Shown one piece after another: positions 39,981 to 54,034 of a stretch of DNA of 64,000 nucleotides. Every line of letters begins with the position of its first letter. The stretch's first letter is position 1. Source of the DNA: Hippophae tibetana (taxonomy: Eukaryota > Streptophyta > Magnoliopsida > Rosales > Elaeagnaceae); assembly GCA_037013495.1 (NCBI GenBank), contig CM072801.1, positions 105,903,816-105,967,815 on the forward strand. The letters run 5' to 3'. The notes beneath the pieces are model-generated. The model did not search any database. It saw only the letters and a program-made list of their open reading frames with translations, and was not told the DNA's origin. The translations under genes were made by a program, and so were the position numbers.

Positions 39981-42900
39981 CATGGTTAATATAATCAAAT
40001 TTGAAAACTTAAGAACACGATTAGAAAAGCACTCAAAAATGTGAGACCAAACTATTAGAGTCGGAAAGTAGTGTAAGCGATGGAATTTGGGTTCTAAAAA
40101 GTGGACAACTGAACTATTTTTTACTTTATGTGTTTGCAAATTGAAATGAGTTTAGATTTGATATTTTATAATAGTCGTTTTGATGTATGACTTAAAAGTT
40201 ATAACAGTTAATAGTTGGAACCGCAAGACATAATTTCTTTTTTTTAAATTACGAACTCCAGAAATTTTGTTGTTTTTTATTCAGGATCAAATATTTGTTG
40301 AACGCCGAAAACAAAGAAAATGAAAATGATACAGTGAATTAAAAGAAAAGTAGGAAATGAAATGCAAATAAGAAAATTATGACAACAAAATGAAAAGAAA
40401 ACAACAGACTTGTAGAAATACTTGTTTCTTTAATTGTGATTTGGACCAATAGAATGCAAAAAACAATAAAATGGAAACCTTTAGTAAATCTAATATATTA
40501 AGATAGATATTCTATTTTGGGCAACCAAGGCTTCGATACCAAATGATACGGAATTTTTATGGGACCATTTTGGAAACCATGCACTCAACGGAATGAGAAA
40601 GATTGAATTGCTAAGAACATGGTTAATATAATCAAATTTGAACAATTAAGAACACGATTAGAAAACCACGCAAAAATATGAGACCAAACTATTACACTTC
40701 GGAAAGTAGTGTAAGCAACGGTATTTGGGTTCTAAAAAGTGGACAACTGAACTATTTTTTACTTTATGTTTTTGCAAATTGAAATGAGTTTAGATTTGAT
40801 ATTTTATAATAGTCGTTTTGATGTATGACTTAAAAGTTATAACAGTTAATAGTTGGAACCGCAAGACATAATTTCTTTTTTTTAAATTACGAAATCTAGA
40901 AATTTTGTTGTTTTTTATTCAGGATCAAATATTGGTAGAACGCCGAAAACAAAGAAAATGAAAATGATACAGTGAATTAAAAGAAAAGTACGAAATGAAA
41001 TGCAAATAAGAAAATTATGACAACAAAATGAAAAGAAAACAACAGACTTGTAGAAATACTTGTTTCTTTAATTGTGATTTGGACCAATAGAATGCAAAAA
41101 ACAATAAAATGGAAACCTTTAGTAAATCTAATATATTAAGATAGATATTCTATTTTGGGCAACCAAGGCTTCGATACCAAATGATACAAATCTTTTATGC
41201 GGACCATTTTGGAAACCATGCACTCAAAGGAATGAGAAAGATTGAATTGCTAAGAACATGGTTAATATAATCAAATTTGAACAATTAAGAACACGATTAT
41301 AAAACCACACAAAAATGTGAGACCAAACTATTACACTTCGGAAAGTAGTGTAAGCGATGGTATTTGGGTTCTAAAAAGTGGACAACTGAACTATTTTTGA
41401 CTTTATGTTTTTGCAATTTGAAATAAGTTTAGATTTGATATTTTATAATAGTCGTTTTGATCTATGACTTAAAAGTTATAACAGTTTAAAGTTGGAACCT
41501 CAATATATAATTTCTTTTTTTTTAAATTACGAACTCCAGAAATTTTGTTGTTTTTTATTGAGGAGCAAAGATAGGTTGAACACCGAAAACAAAGAACATG
41601 AAAATGATATAGTGAATTAAAAGAAAAGTACGAAATGAAATGCAAATAAGAAAATTATGACAACAAAATCTAAAGAAAACAAAACACTTGTAGAAATACT
41701 TGTTTCTTTAATTGTGATTTGGACCAAAAGAATGCAAAAAACAATAAAATGGAAACCTTTAGTAAATCTAATATATTAAGATAGATATTCTATTTTGGGC
41801 AACCAAGGTTTCGATACCAAATGATACGGATCTTTTATGCGGACCATTTTGGAAACCATGCACTCAAAAGAATGAGAAAGATTGAATTGCTAAGAACATG
41901 GTTAATATAATCAAATTTGAACAATTAAGAACACGATTATAAAACCACACAAAAATGTGAGACCAAACTATTACACTTCGGAAAGTAGTGTAAGCGATGG
42001 TATTTGGGTTCTAAAAAGTGGACAACTGAACTATTTTTGACTTTATGTTTTTGCAATTTGAAATAAGTTTAGATTTGATATTTTATAATAGTCGTTTTGA
42101 TCTATGACTTAAAAGTTATAACAGTTTAAAGTTGGAACCTCAATATATAATTTCTTTTTTTTTAAATTACGAACTCCAGAAATTTTGTTGTTTTTTATTG
42201 AGGAGCAAAGATAGGTTGAACACCGAAAACAAAGAACATGAAAATGATATAGTGAATTAAAAGAAAAGTACGAAATGAAATGCAAATAAGAAAATTATGA
42301 CAACAAAATCTAAAGAAAACAAAACACTTGTAGAAATACTTGTTTCTTTAATTGTGATTTGGACCAAAAGAATGCAAAAAACAATAAAATGGAAACCTTT
42401 AGTAAATCTAATATATTAAGATAGATATTCTATTTTGGGCAACCAAGGTTTCGATACCAAATGATACGGATCTTTTATGCGGACCATTTTGGAAACCATG
42501 CACTCAAAAGAATGAGAAAGATTGAATTGCTAAGAACATGGTTAATATAATCAAATTTGAAAAATTAAGAACACGATTAGAAAACCACTCAAAAATGTGA
42601 GACCAAACTATTACACTTCGGAAAGTAGTGTAAGCAACGGTATTTGGGTTCTAAAAAGTGGACAACTGAACTATTTTTTACATTATGTTTTTGCAAATTG
42701 AAATGAGTTTAGATTTGATATTTTATAATAGTCGTTTTGATGTATGACTTAAAAGTTATAACAGTTTATAGTTGGAACCTCAATACATAATTTCTTTTTT
42801 TTAAATTACGAACTCCAGAAATTATGTTGTTTTTTATTCAGGATCAAATATTGGTTGAACGCCGAAAACAAAGAACATGAAAATGATACCGTGAATTACA

Positions 42901-45900
42901 AGAAAAGTACGAAATGAAATGCAAATAAGAAAATTATGACAACAAAATCAAAAGAAAACAACAGACTTCTAGAAATAGTTGTTTCTTTAATTGTGATAAG
43001 GACCAAAAGAATGGAAAAAACAATAAAATGGAAACCTTTAGTAAATCTAATATATTAAGATAGATATTCTATTTTGGGCAACCAAGGCTTCGATACCAAA
43101 TGATACGGATCTTTTATGGGACCATTTTGGAAACCATGCACTCAACGGAATGAGAAAGATTGAATTGCTAAGAACATGGTTAATATAATCAAATTTGAAC
43201 AATTAAGAACATGATTAGAAAACCACGCAAAAATGTGAGACCAAACTATTACACTTCACAAAGTAGTGTAAGCAACGGTATTTGGGTTCTAAAAAGTGGA
43301 CAACTGAACTATTTTTTACTTTATGTTTTTGCAAATTGAAATGAGTTTAGATTTGATATTTTATAATAGTCGTTTTGATGTATGACTTAAAAGTTATAAC
43401 AGTTAATAGTTGGAACCGCAAGACATAATTTCTTTTTTTTAAATTACGAACTCCAGAAATTTTGTTGTTTTTTATTCAGGATCAAATATTGGTTGAACGC
43501 CGAAAACAAAGAAAATGAAAATGATACAGTGAATTAAAAGAAAAGTACGAAATGAAATGCAAATAAGAAAATTATGACAACAAAATGAAAAGAAAACAAC
43601 AGACTTGTAGAAATACTTGTTTCTTTAATTGTGATTTGGACCAATAGAATGCAAAAAACAATAAAATGGAAACCTTTAGTAAATCTAATATATTAAGATA
43701 GATATTCTATTTTGGGCAACCAAGGCTTCGATACCAAATGATACAAATCTTTTATGCGGACCATTTTGGAAACCATGCACTCAAAGGAATGAGAAAGATT
43801 GAATTGCTAAGAACATGGTTAATATAATCAAATTTGAACAATTAAGAACACGATTATAAAACCACACAAAAATGTGAGACCAAACTATTACACTTCGGAA
43901 AGTAGTGTAAGCGATGGTATTTGGGTTCTAAAAAGTGGACAACTGAACTATTTTTGACTTTATGTTTTTGCAATTTGAAATAAGTTTAGATTTGATATTT
44001 TATAATAGTCGTTTTGATCTATGACTTAAAAGTTATAACAGTTTAAAGTTGGAACCTCAATATATAATTTCTTTTTTTTTAAATTACGAACTCAAGAAAT
44101 TTTGTTGTTTTTTATTGAGGAGCAAAGATAGGTTGAACACCGAAAACAAAGAACATGAAAATGATATAGTGAATTAAAAGAAAAGTACGAAATGAAATGC
44201 AAATAAGAAAATTATGACAACAAAATCTAAAGAAAACAAAACACTTGTAGAAATACTTGTTTCTTTAATTGTGATTTGGACCAAAAGAATGCAAAAAACA
44301 ATAAAATGGAAACCTTTAGTAAATCTAATATATTAAGATAGATATTCTATTTTGGGCAACCAAGGTTTCGATACCAAATGATACGGATCTTTTATGCGGA
44401 CCATTTTGGAAACCATGCACTCAAAAGAATGAGAAAGATTGAATAGCTAAGAACATGGTTAATATAATCAAATTTGAAAACTTAAGAACACGATTAGAAA
44501 ACCACTCAAAAATGTGAGACCAAACCATTAGAGTCGGAAAGTAGTGTAAGCGATGGAATTTGGGTTCTAAAAAGTGGACAACTGAACTATTTTTTACTTT
44601 ATGTGTTTGCAAATTGAAATGAGTTTAGATTTGATATTTTATAATAGTCGTTTTGATGTATGACTTAAAAGTTATAACAGTTAATAGTTGGAACCGCAAG
44701 ACATAATTTCTTTTTTTTAAATTACGAACTCGAAATTTTGTTGTTTTTTATTCAGGATCAAATATTGGTTGAACGCCGAAAACAAAGAAAATGAAAATGA
44801 TACAGTGAATTAAAAGAAAAGTACGAAATGAAATGCAAATAAGAAAATTATGACAACAAAATGAAAAGAAAAAAACAGACTTGTAGAAATACTTGTTTCT
44901 TTAATTGTGATTTGGACCAATAGAATGCAAAAAACAATAAAATGGAAACCTTTAGTAAATCTAATATATTAAGATAGATATTCTATTTTGGGCAACCAAG
45001 GCTTCGATACCAAATGATACAAATCTTTTATGCGGACCATTTTGGAAACCATGCACTCAAAGGAATGAGAAAGATTGAATTGCTAAGAACATGGTTAATA
45101 TAATCAAATTTGAACAATTAAGAACACGATTATAAAACCACACAAAAATGTGAGACCAAACTATTACACTTCGGAAAGTAGTGTAAGCGATGGTATTTGG
45201 GTTCTAAAAAGTGGACAACTGAACTATTTTTGACATTATGTTTTTGCAATTTGAAATAAGTTTAGTTTTGATATTTTATAATAGTCGTTTTGATCTATGA
45301 CTTAAAAGTTATAACAATTTAAAGTTGGAACCTCAATATATAATTTCTTTTTTTTTAAATTACGAACTCCAGAAATTTTGTTGTTTTTTATTGAGGAGCA
45401 AAGATTGGTTGAACACCGAAAACAAAGAACATGAAAATGATATAGTGAATTAAAAGAAAAGTACGAAATGAAATGCAAATAAGAAAACTATGACAACAAA
45501 ATCAAAAGAAAACAACTGACTTGTATAAATATTTGTTTCTTTAATTGTGATTGGGACCAAAAGAATGCAAAAAACAATAAAATGGAAACCTTTAGTAAAT
45601 CTAATATATTAAGATAGATATTCTATTTTGGGCAACCAAGGCTTCGATACCAAATGATACGGATCTTTTATGCGGACCATTTTGGAAACCATGCACTCAA
45701 AGGAATGAGAAAGATTGAATTGCTAAGAACATGGTTAATATAATCAAATTTGAACAATTAAGAACACGATTAGAAAACCACGCAAAAATGTGAGACCAAA
45801 CTATTACACTTCAGAAAGTAGTGTAAGCGACGGTATTTGGGTTCTAAAAAGTGGACAACTGAACTATTTTTTACTTTATGTTTTTGCAAATTGAAATGAG

Positions 45901-48900
45901 TTTAGATTTGATATTTTATAATAGTCGTTTTGATGTATGACTTAAAAGTTATAACAGTTTAAAGTTGGAACCTCAATTCATATTTTCTTTTTTTTTAAAT
46001 TACGAACTCCAGAAATTTTGTTGTTTTTTATTCAGGAGCAAAGATAGGTTGAACACCGAAAACAAAAAACATGAAAATGATACAGTGAATTACAAGAAAA
46101 GTACGAAATGAAATGCAAATAAGAAAATTATGACAACAAAATCAAAAGAAAACAACAGACTTGTAGAAATAGTTGTTTTTTTAATTGTGATAAGGACCAA
46201 AAGAATGGAAAAAACAATAAAATGGAAACCTTTAGTAAATCTAATATATTAAGATAGATATTCTATTTTGGGCAACCAAGGCTTCGATACCAAATGATAC
46301 GGATCTTTTATGGGACCATTTTGGAAACCATGCACTCAACGGAATGAGAAAGATTGAATTGCTAAGAACATGGTTAATATAATCAAATTTGAACAATTAA
46401 GAACATGATTAGAAAACCACGCAAAAATGTGAGACCAAACTATTACACTTCGGAAAGTAGTGTAAGCGATGGAAATTGGGTTCTAAAAAGTGGACAACTG
46501 AACTATTTTTTACTTTATGTTTTTGCAATTTGAAATAAGTTTAGATTTGATATTTTATAATAGTCGTTTTGATGTATGACTTAAAAGTTATAACAGTTTA
46601 AAGTTGGAACCTCAATTCATAATTTCTTTTTTTTTAAATTACGAACTCCAGAAATTTTGTTGTTTTTTATTCAGGAGCAAAGATAGGTTGAACACCGAAA
46701 ACAAAAAACATGAAAATGATACATTGAATTAAAAGAAAAGTACGAAATAAAATGCAAATAAGAAAATAATGACAAAAAAATCTAAAGAAAACAACAGACT
46801 TGTAGAAATAGTTGTTTCTTTAATTGTGATAAGGACCAAAAGAATGGAAAAAACAATAAAATGGAAACCATTAGTAAATCTAATATATTAAGATAGATAT
46901 TCTATTTTGGGCAACCAAGGCTTCGATACCAAATGATACGGATCTTTTATGGGACCATTTTGGAAACCATGCACCCAACGGAATGAGAAAGATTGAATTG
47001 CTAAGAACATGGTTAATATAATCAAATTTGAACAATTAAGAACACGATTAGAAAACCACGGAAAAATGTGAGACCAAACTATTACACTTCGGAAAGTAGT
47101 GTAAGCAACGGTATTTGGGTTCTAAAAAGTGGACAACTGAACTATTTTTTACTTTATGTTTTTGCAAATTGAAATGAGTTTAGATTTGATATTTTATAAT
47201 AGTCGTTTTGATGTATGACTTAAAAGTTATAACAGTTTATAGTTGGAACCTCAATTCATAATTTCTTTTTTTTTAAATTACGAACTCCAGAAATTTTGTT
47301 GTTTTTTATTGAGGAGCAAAGATAGGTTGAACACCGAAAACAAAAAACATGAAAATGATACATTGAATTAAAAGAAAAGTACGAAATAAAATGCAAATAA
47401 GAAAATAATGACAACAAAATCTAAAGAAAACAAAACACTTGTAGAAATAGTTGTTTCTTTAATTGTGATTTGGACCAAAAGAATGCAAAAAACAATAAAA
47501 TGGAAACCTTTAGTAAATCTAATATATTAAGATAGATATTCTATTTTGGGCAACCAAGGTTTCGATACCAAATGATACGGATCTTTTATGGGACCATTTT
47601 GGAAACCATGCACTCAAAAGGAATGAGAAAGATTGAATTGCTAAGAACATGGTTAATATAATCAAATTTGAACAATTAAGAACACGATTATAAATCCACA
47701 CAAAAATGTGAGACCAAACTATTACACTTCGGAAAGTAGTGTAAGCGATGGAATTTGGGTTCTAAAAAGTGGACAACTGCACTATTTTTGACTTTATGTT
47801 TTTGCAAATTGAAATGAGTTTAGATTTGATATTTTATAATAGTCGTTTTGATGTATGACTTAAAAGTTATAACAGTTTAAAGTTGGAACCTCAATTCATA
47901 ATTTCTTTTTTTTTAAATTACGAACTCCAGAAATTTTGTTGTTTTTTATTCAGGAGCAAAGATAGGTTGAACACCGAAAACAAAAAACATGAAAATGATA
48001 CATTGAATTAAAAGAAAAGTAGGAAATGAAATGCAAATAAGAAAATTATGACAACAAAATGAAAAGAAAACAACAGACTTGTAGAAATACTTGTTTCTTT
48101 AATTGTGATTTGGACCAATAGAATGCAAAAAACAATAAAATGGAAACCTTTAGTAAATCTAATATATTAAGATAGATATTCTATTTTGGGCAACCAAGGC
48201 TTCGATACCAAATGATACGGAATTTTTATGGGACCATTTTGGAAACCATGCACTCAACGGAATGAGAAAGATTGAATTGCTAAGAACATGGTTAATATAA
48301 TCAAATTTGAACAATTAAGAACACGATTAGAAAACCACGGAAAAATGTGAGACCAAACTATTACACTTCGGAAAGTAGTGTAAGCAACGGTATTTGGGTT
48401 CTAAAAAGTGGACAACTGAACTATTTTTTACTTTATGTTTTTGCAAATTGAAATGAGTTTAGATTTGATATTTTATAATAGTCGTTTTGATGTATGACTT
48501 AAAAGTTATAACAGTTTATAGTTGGAACCTCAATACATAATTTCTTTTTTTTAAATTACGAACTCCAGAAATTATGTTGTTTTTTATTCAGGATCAAATA
48601 TTGGTTGAACGCCGAAAACAAAGAACATGAAAATGATACAGTGAATTAAAAGAAAAGTACGAAATGAAATGCAAATAAGAAAATTATGACAACAAAATCT
48701 AAAGAAAACAAAACACTTGTAGAAATAGTTGTTTCTTTAATTGTGATTTGGACCAAAAGAATGCAAAAAACAATAAAATGGAAACCTTTAGTAAATCTAA
48801 TATATTAAGATAGATATTCTATTTTGGGCAACCAAGGTTTCGATACCAAATGATACGGATCTTTTATGCGGACCATTTTGGAAACCATGCACTCAAAGGA

Positions 48901-48925
48901 ATGAGAAAGATTGAATTGCTAAGAA
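39981..48925. repeat. Large HOR, copy 1 (14 monomers, 8945 bp)
   Basis: Monomers M63-M76 have anchors 39981, 40618, 41257, 41897, 42537, 43175, 43814, 44454, 45090, 45730, 46369, 47008, 47648 and 48287. Naming the base order A to M, this copy reads A B C C/D D E F G H I J K L M, with one extra hybrid monomer at 41897. Diagnostic marks: A has GAAAACTTAAG and AAAAGCACTC; B has CGGAATTTTTATGGG and GGTAGAACGCC; E has ATTACAAG and AGACTTCTAG; F has GAACTCAAGAAATT; G has GAACTCGAAATTTT, two bases shorter than usual; H has GACATTATG with TTTAGTTTTGAT. The A-H spacings 637, 639, 640, 638, 639, 640, 636 act as a fingerprint. Confidence 0.92.
41231..42510. repeat. Single-monomer tandem duplication (2 x 640 bp) making hybrid M66
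   Basis: The stretch 41231-41870 is repeated as 41871-42510. M66 (anchor 41897) therefore begins like type D (GGTTTCGATACC, CAAAAGAATG) and ends like type C (CGATTATAAAACCACAC, CAATATATAA). Copies 2 and 3 of the large repeat lack it. This is the pattern left by unequal exchange out of register by exactly one monomer. Confidence 0.88.
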
Positions 48926-50841
48926 CATGGTTAATATAATCAAATTTGAAAACTTAAGAACACGATTAGAAAAGCACTCAAAAATGTGAGACCAAACTAT
49001 TAGAGTCGGAAAGTAGTGTAAGCGATGGAATTTGGGTTCTAAAAAGTGGACAACTGAACTATTTTTTACTTTATGTGTTTGCAAATTGAAATGAGTTTAG
49101 ATTTGATATTTTATAATAGTCGTTTTGATGTATGACTTAAAAGTTATAACAGTTAATAGTTGGAACCGCAAGACATAATTTCTTTTTTTTAAATTACGAA
49201 CTCCAGAAATTTTGTTGTTTTTTATTCAGGATCAAATATTTGTTGAACGCCGAAAACAAAGAAAATGAAAATGATACAGTGAATTAAAAGAAAAGTAGGA
49301 AATGAAATGCAAATAAGAAAATTATGACAACAAAATAAAAAGAAAACAACAGACTTGTAGAAATACTTGTTTCTTTAATTGTGATTTGGACCAATAGAAT
49401 GCAAAAAACAATAAAATGGAAACCTTTAGTAAATCTAATATATTAAGATAGATATTCTATTTTGGGCAACCAAGGCTTCGATACCAAATGATACGGAATT
49501 TTTATGGGACCATTTTGGAAACCATGCACTCAACGGAATGAGAAAGATTGAATTGCTAAGAACATGGTTAATATAATCAAATTTGAACAATTAAGAACAC
49601 GATTAGAAAACCACGCAAAAATATGAGACCAAACTATTACACTTCGGAAAGTAGTGTAAGCAACGGTATTTGGGTTCTAAAAAGTGGACAACTGAACTAT
49701 TTTTTACTTTATGTTTTTGCAAATTGAAATGAGTTTAGATTTGATATTTTATAATAGTCGTTTTGATGTATGACTTAAAAGTTATAACAGTTAATAGTTG
49801 GAACCGCAAGACATAATTTCTTTTTTTTAAATTACGAAATCCAGAAATTTTGTTGTTTTTTATTCAGGATCAAATATTGGTAGAACGCCGAAAACAAAGA
49901 AAATGAAAATGATACAGTGAATTAAAAGAAAAGTACGAAATGAAATGCAAATAAGAAAATTATGACAACAAAATGAAAAGAAAACAACAGACTTGTAGAA
50001 ATACTTGTTTCTTTAATTGTGATTTGGACCAATAGAATGCAAAAAACAATAAAATGGAAACCTTTAGTAAATCTAATATATTAAGATAGATATTCTATTT
50101 TGGGCAACCAAGGCTTCGATACCAAATGATACAAATCTTTTATGCGGACCATTTTGGAAACCATGCACTCAAAGGAATGAGAAAGATTGAATTGCTAAGA
50201 ACATGGTTAATATAATCAAATTTGAACAATTAAGAACACGATTATAAAACCACACAAAAATGTGAGACCAAACTATTACACTTCGGAAAGTAGTGTAAGC
50301 GATGGTATTTGGGTTCTAAAAAGTGGACAACTGAACTATTTTTGACTTTATGTTTTCGCAATTTGAAATAAGTTTAGATTTGATATTTTATAATAGTCGT
50401 TTTGATCTATGACTTAAAAGTTATAACAGTTTAAAGTTGGAACCTCAATATATAATTTCTTTTTTTTTAAATTACGAACTCCAGAAATTTTGTTGTTTTT
50501 TATTGAGGAGCAAAGATAGGTTGAACACCGAAAACAAAGAACATGAAAATGATATAGTGAATTAAAAGAAAAGTACGAAATGAAATGCAAATAAGAAAAT
50601 TATGACAACAAAATCTAAAGAAAACAAAACACTTGTAGAAATACTTGTTTCTTTAATTGTGATTTGGACCAAAAGAATGCAAAAAACAATAAAATGGAAA
50701 CCTTTAGTAAATCTAATATATTAAGATAGATATTCTATTTTGGGCAACCAAGGTTTCGATACCAAATGATACGGATCTTTTATGCGGACCATTTTGGAAA
50801 CCATGCACTCAAAAGAATGAGAAAGATTGAATTGCTAAGAA

Positions 50842-53800
50842 CATGGTTAATATAATCAAATTTGAAAAATTAAGAACACGATTAGAAAACCACTCAAAAA
50901 TGTGAGACCAAACTATTACACTTCGGAAAGTAGTGTAAGCAACGGTATTTGGGTTCTAAAAAGTGGACAACTGAACTATTTTTTACATTATGTTTTTGCA
51001 AATTGAAATGAGTTTAGATTTGATATTTTATAATAGTCGTTTTGATGTATGACTTAAAAGTTATAACAGTTTATAGTTGGAACCTCAATACATAATTTCT
51101 TTTTTTTAAATTACGAACTCCAGAAATTATGTTGTTTTTTATTCAGGATCAAATATTGGTTGAACGCCGAAAACAAAGAACATGAAAATGATACAGTGAA
51201 TTACAAGAAAAGTACGAAATGAAATGCAAATAAGAAAATTATGACAACAAAATCAAAAGAAAACAACAGACTTCTAGAAATAGTTGTTTCTTTAATTGTG
51301 ATAAGGACCAAAAGAATGGAAAAAACAATAAAATGGAAACCTTTAGTAAATCTAATATATTAAGATAGATATTCTATTTTGGGCAACCAAGGCTTCGATA
51401 CCAAATGATACGGATCTTTTATGGGACCATTTTGGAAACCATGCACTCAACGGAATGAGAAAGATTGAATTGCTAAGAACATGGTTAATATAATCAAATT
51501 TGAACAATTAAGAACATGATTAGAAAACCACGCAAAAATGTGAGACCAAACTATTACACTTCGGAAAGTAGTGTAAGCAACGGTATTTGGGTTCTAAAAA
51601 GTGGACAACTGAACTATTTTTTACTTTATGTTTTTGCAAATTGAAATGAGTTTAGATTTGATATTTTATAATAGTCGTTTTGATGTATGACTTAAAAGTT
51701 ATAACAGTTAATAGTTGGAACCGCAAGACATAATTTCTTTTTTTTAAATTACGAACTCCAGAAATTTTGTTGTTTTTTATTCAGGATCAAATATTGGTTG
51801 AACGCCGAAAACAAAGAAAATGAAAATGATACAGTGAATTAAAAGAAAAGTACGAAATGAAATGCAAATAAGAAAATTATGACAACAAAATGAAAAGAAA
51901 ACAACAGACTTGTAGAAATACTTGTTTCTTTAATTGTGATTTGGACCAATAGAATGCAAAAAACAATAAAATGGAAACCTTTAGTAAATCTAATATATTA
52001 AGATAGATATTCTATTTTGGGCAACCAAGGCTTCGATACCAAATGATACAAATCTTTTATGCGGACCATTTTGGAAACCATGCACTCAAAGGAATGAGAA
52101 AGATTGAATTGCTAAGAACATGGTTAATATAATCAAATTTGAACAATTAAGAACACGATTATAAAACCACACAAAAATGTGAGACCAAACTATTACACTT
52201 CGGAAAGTAGTGTAAGCGATGGTATTTGGGTTCTAAAAAGTGGACAACTGAACTATTTTTGACTTTATGTTTTTGCAATTTGAAATAAGTTTAGATTTGA
52301 TATTTTATAATAGTCGTTTTGATCTATGACTTAAAAGTTATAACAGTTTAAAGTTGGAACCTCAATATATAATTTCTTTTTTTTTAAATTACGAACTCAA
52401 GAAATTTTGTTGTTTTTTATTGAGGAGCAAAGATAGGTTGAACACCGAAAACAAAGAACATGAAAATGATATAGTGAATTAAAAGAAAAGTACGAAATGA
52501 AATGCAAATAAGAAAATTATGACAACAAAATCTAAAGAAAACAAAACACTTGTAGAAATAGTTGTTTCTTTAATTGTGATTTGGACCAAAAGAATGCAAA
52601 AAACAATAAAATGGAAACCTTTAGTAAATCTAATATATTAAGATAGATATTCTATTTTGGGCAACCAAGGTTTCGATACCAAATGATACGGATCTTTTAT
52701 GCGGACCATTTTGGAAACCATGCACTCAAAAGAATGAGAAAGATTGAATTGCTAAGAACATGGTTAATATAATCAAATTTGAAAACTTAAGAACACGATT
52801 AGAAAACCACTCAAAAATGTGAGACCAAACTATTAGAGTCGGAAAGTAGTGTAAGCGATGGAATTTGGGTTCTAAAAAGTGGACAACTGAACTATTTTTT
52901 ACTTTATGTGTTTGCAAATTGAAATGAGTTTAGATTTGATATTTTATAATAGTCGTTTTGATGTATGACTTAAAAGTTATAACAGTTAATAGTTGGAACC
53001 GCAAGACATAATTTCTTTTTTTTAAATTACGAACTCGAAATTTTGTTGTTTTTTATTCAGGATCAAATAATGGTTGAACGCCGAAAACAAAGAAAATGAA
53101 AATGATACAGTGAATTAAAAGAAAAGTACGAAATGAAATGCAAATAAGAAAATTATGACAACAAAATGAAAAGAAAAAAACAGACTTGTAGAAATACTTG
53201 TTTCTTTAATTGTGATTTGGACCAATAGAATGCAAAAAACAATAAAATGGAAACCTTTAGTAAATCTAATATATTAAGATAGATATTCTATTTTGGGCAA
53301 CCAAGGCTTCGATACCAAATGATACAAATCTTTTATGCGGACCATTTTGGAAACCATGCACTCAAAGGAATGAGAAAGATTGAATTGCTAAGAACATGGT
53401 TAATATAATCAAATTTGAACAATTAAGAACACGATTATAAAACCACACAAAAATGTGAGACCAAACTATTACACTTCGGAAAGTAGTGTAAGCGATGGTA
53501 TTTGGGTTCTAAAAAGTGGACAACTGAACTATTTTTGACATTATGTTTTTGCAATTTGAAATAAGTTTAGTTTTGATATTTTATAATAGTCGTTTTGATC
53601 TATGACTTAAAAGTTATAACAGTTTAAAGTTGGAACCTCAATATATAATTTCTTTTTTTTTAAATTACGAACTCCAGAAATTTTGTTGTTTTTTATTGAG
53701 GAGCAAAGATAGGTTGAACACCGAAAACAAAGAACATGAAAATGATATAGTGAATTAAAAGAAAAGTACGAAATGAAATGCAAATAAGAAAATTATGACA

Positions 53801-54034
53801 ACAAAATCTAAAGAAAACAAAACACTTGTAGAAATACTTGTTTCTTTAATTGTGATTTGGACCAAAAGAATGCAAAAAACAATAAAATGGAAACCTTTAG
53901 TAAATCTAATATATTAAGATAGATATTCTATTTTGGGCAACCAAGGTTTCGATACCAAATGATACGGATCTTTTATGCGGACCATTTTGGAAACCATGCA
54001 CTCAAAAGAATGAGAAAGATTGAATTGCTAAGAA
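50842..54034. repeat. Five-monomer block D-H, first copy (3193 bp)
   Basis: M80-M84 correspond to D, E, F, G and H. The whole block is repeated immediately at an offset of 3193 bp with almost no differences. One is that H of this copy is followed by GCAAAGATAGG, while H of the next is followed by GCAAAGATTGG. Coordinates run anchor to anchor. Confidence 0.9.

Noticed and set aside
39948..40139. Minus-strand open frame of 63 codons, seen again at 44421, 48893, 52726, 55919, 57833, 61666 and in similar form at 10-20 kb
   Set aside because: It is part of the monomer, recurs only because the monomer recurs, stays open only in some types (mainly A, G and relatives), and is interrupted by stops in most other monomers. 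It has no recognisable domain, ribosome-binding context or codon bias. I treat it as chance.
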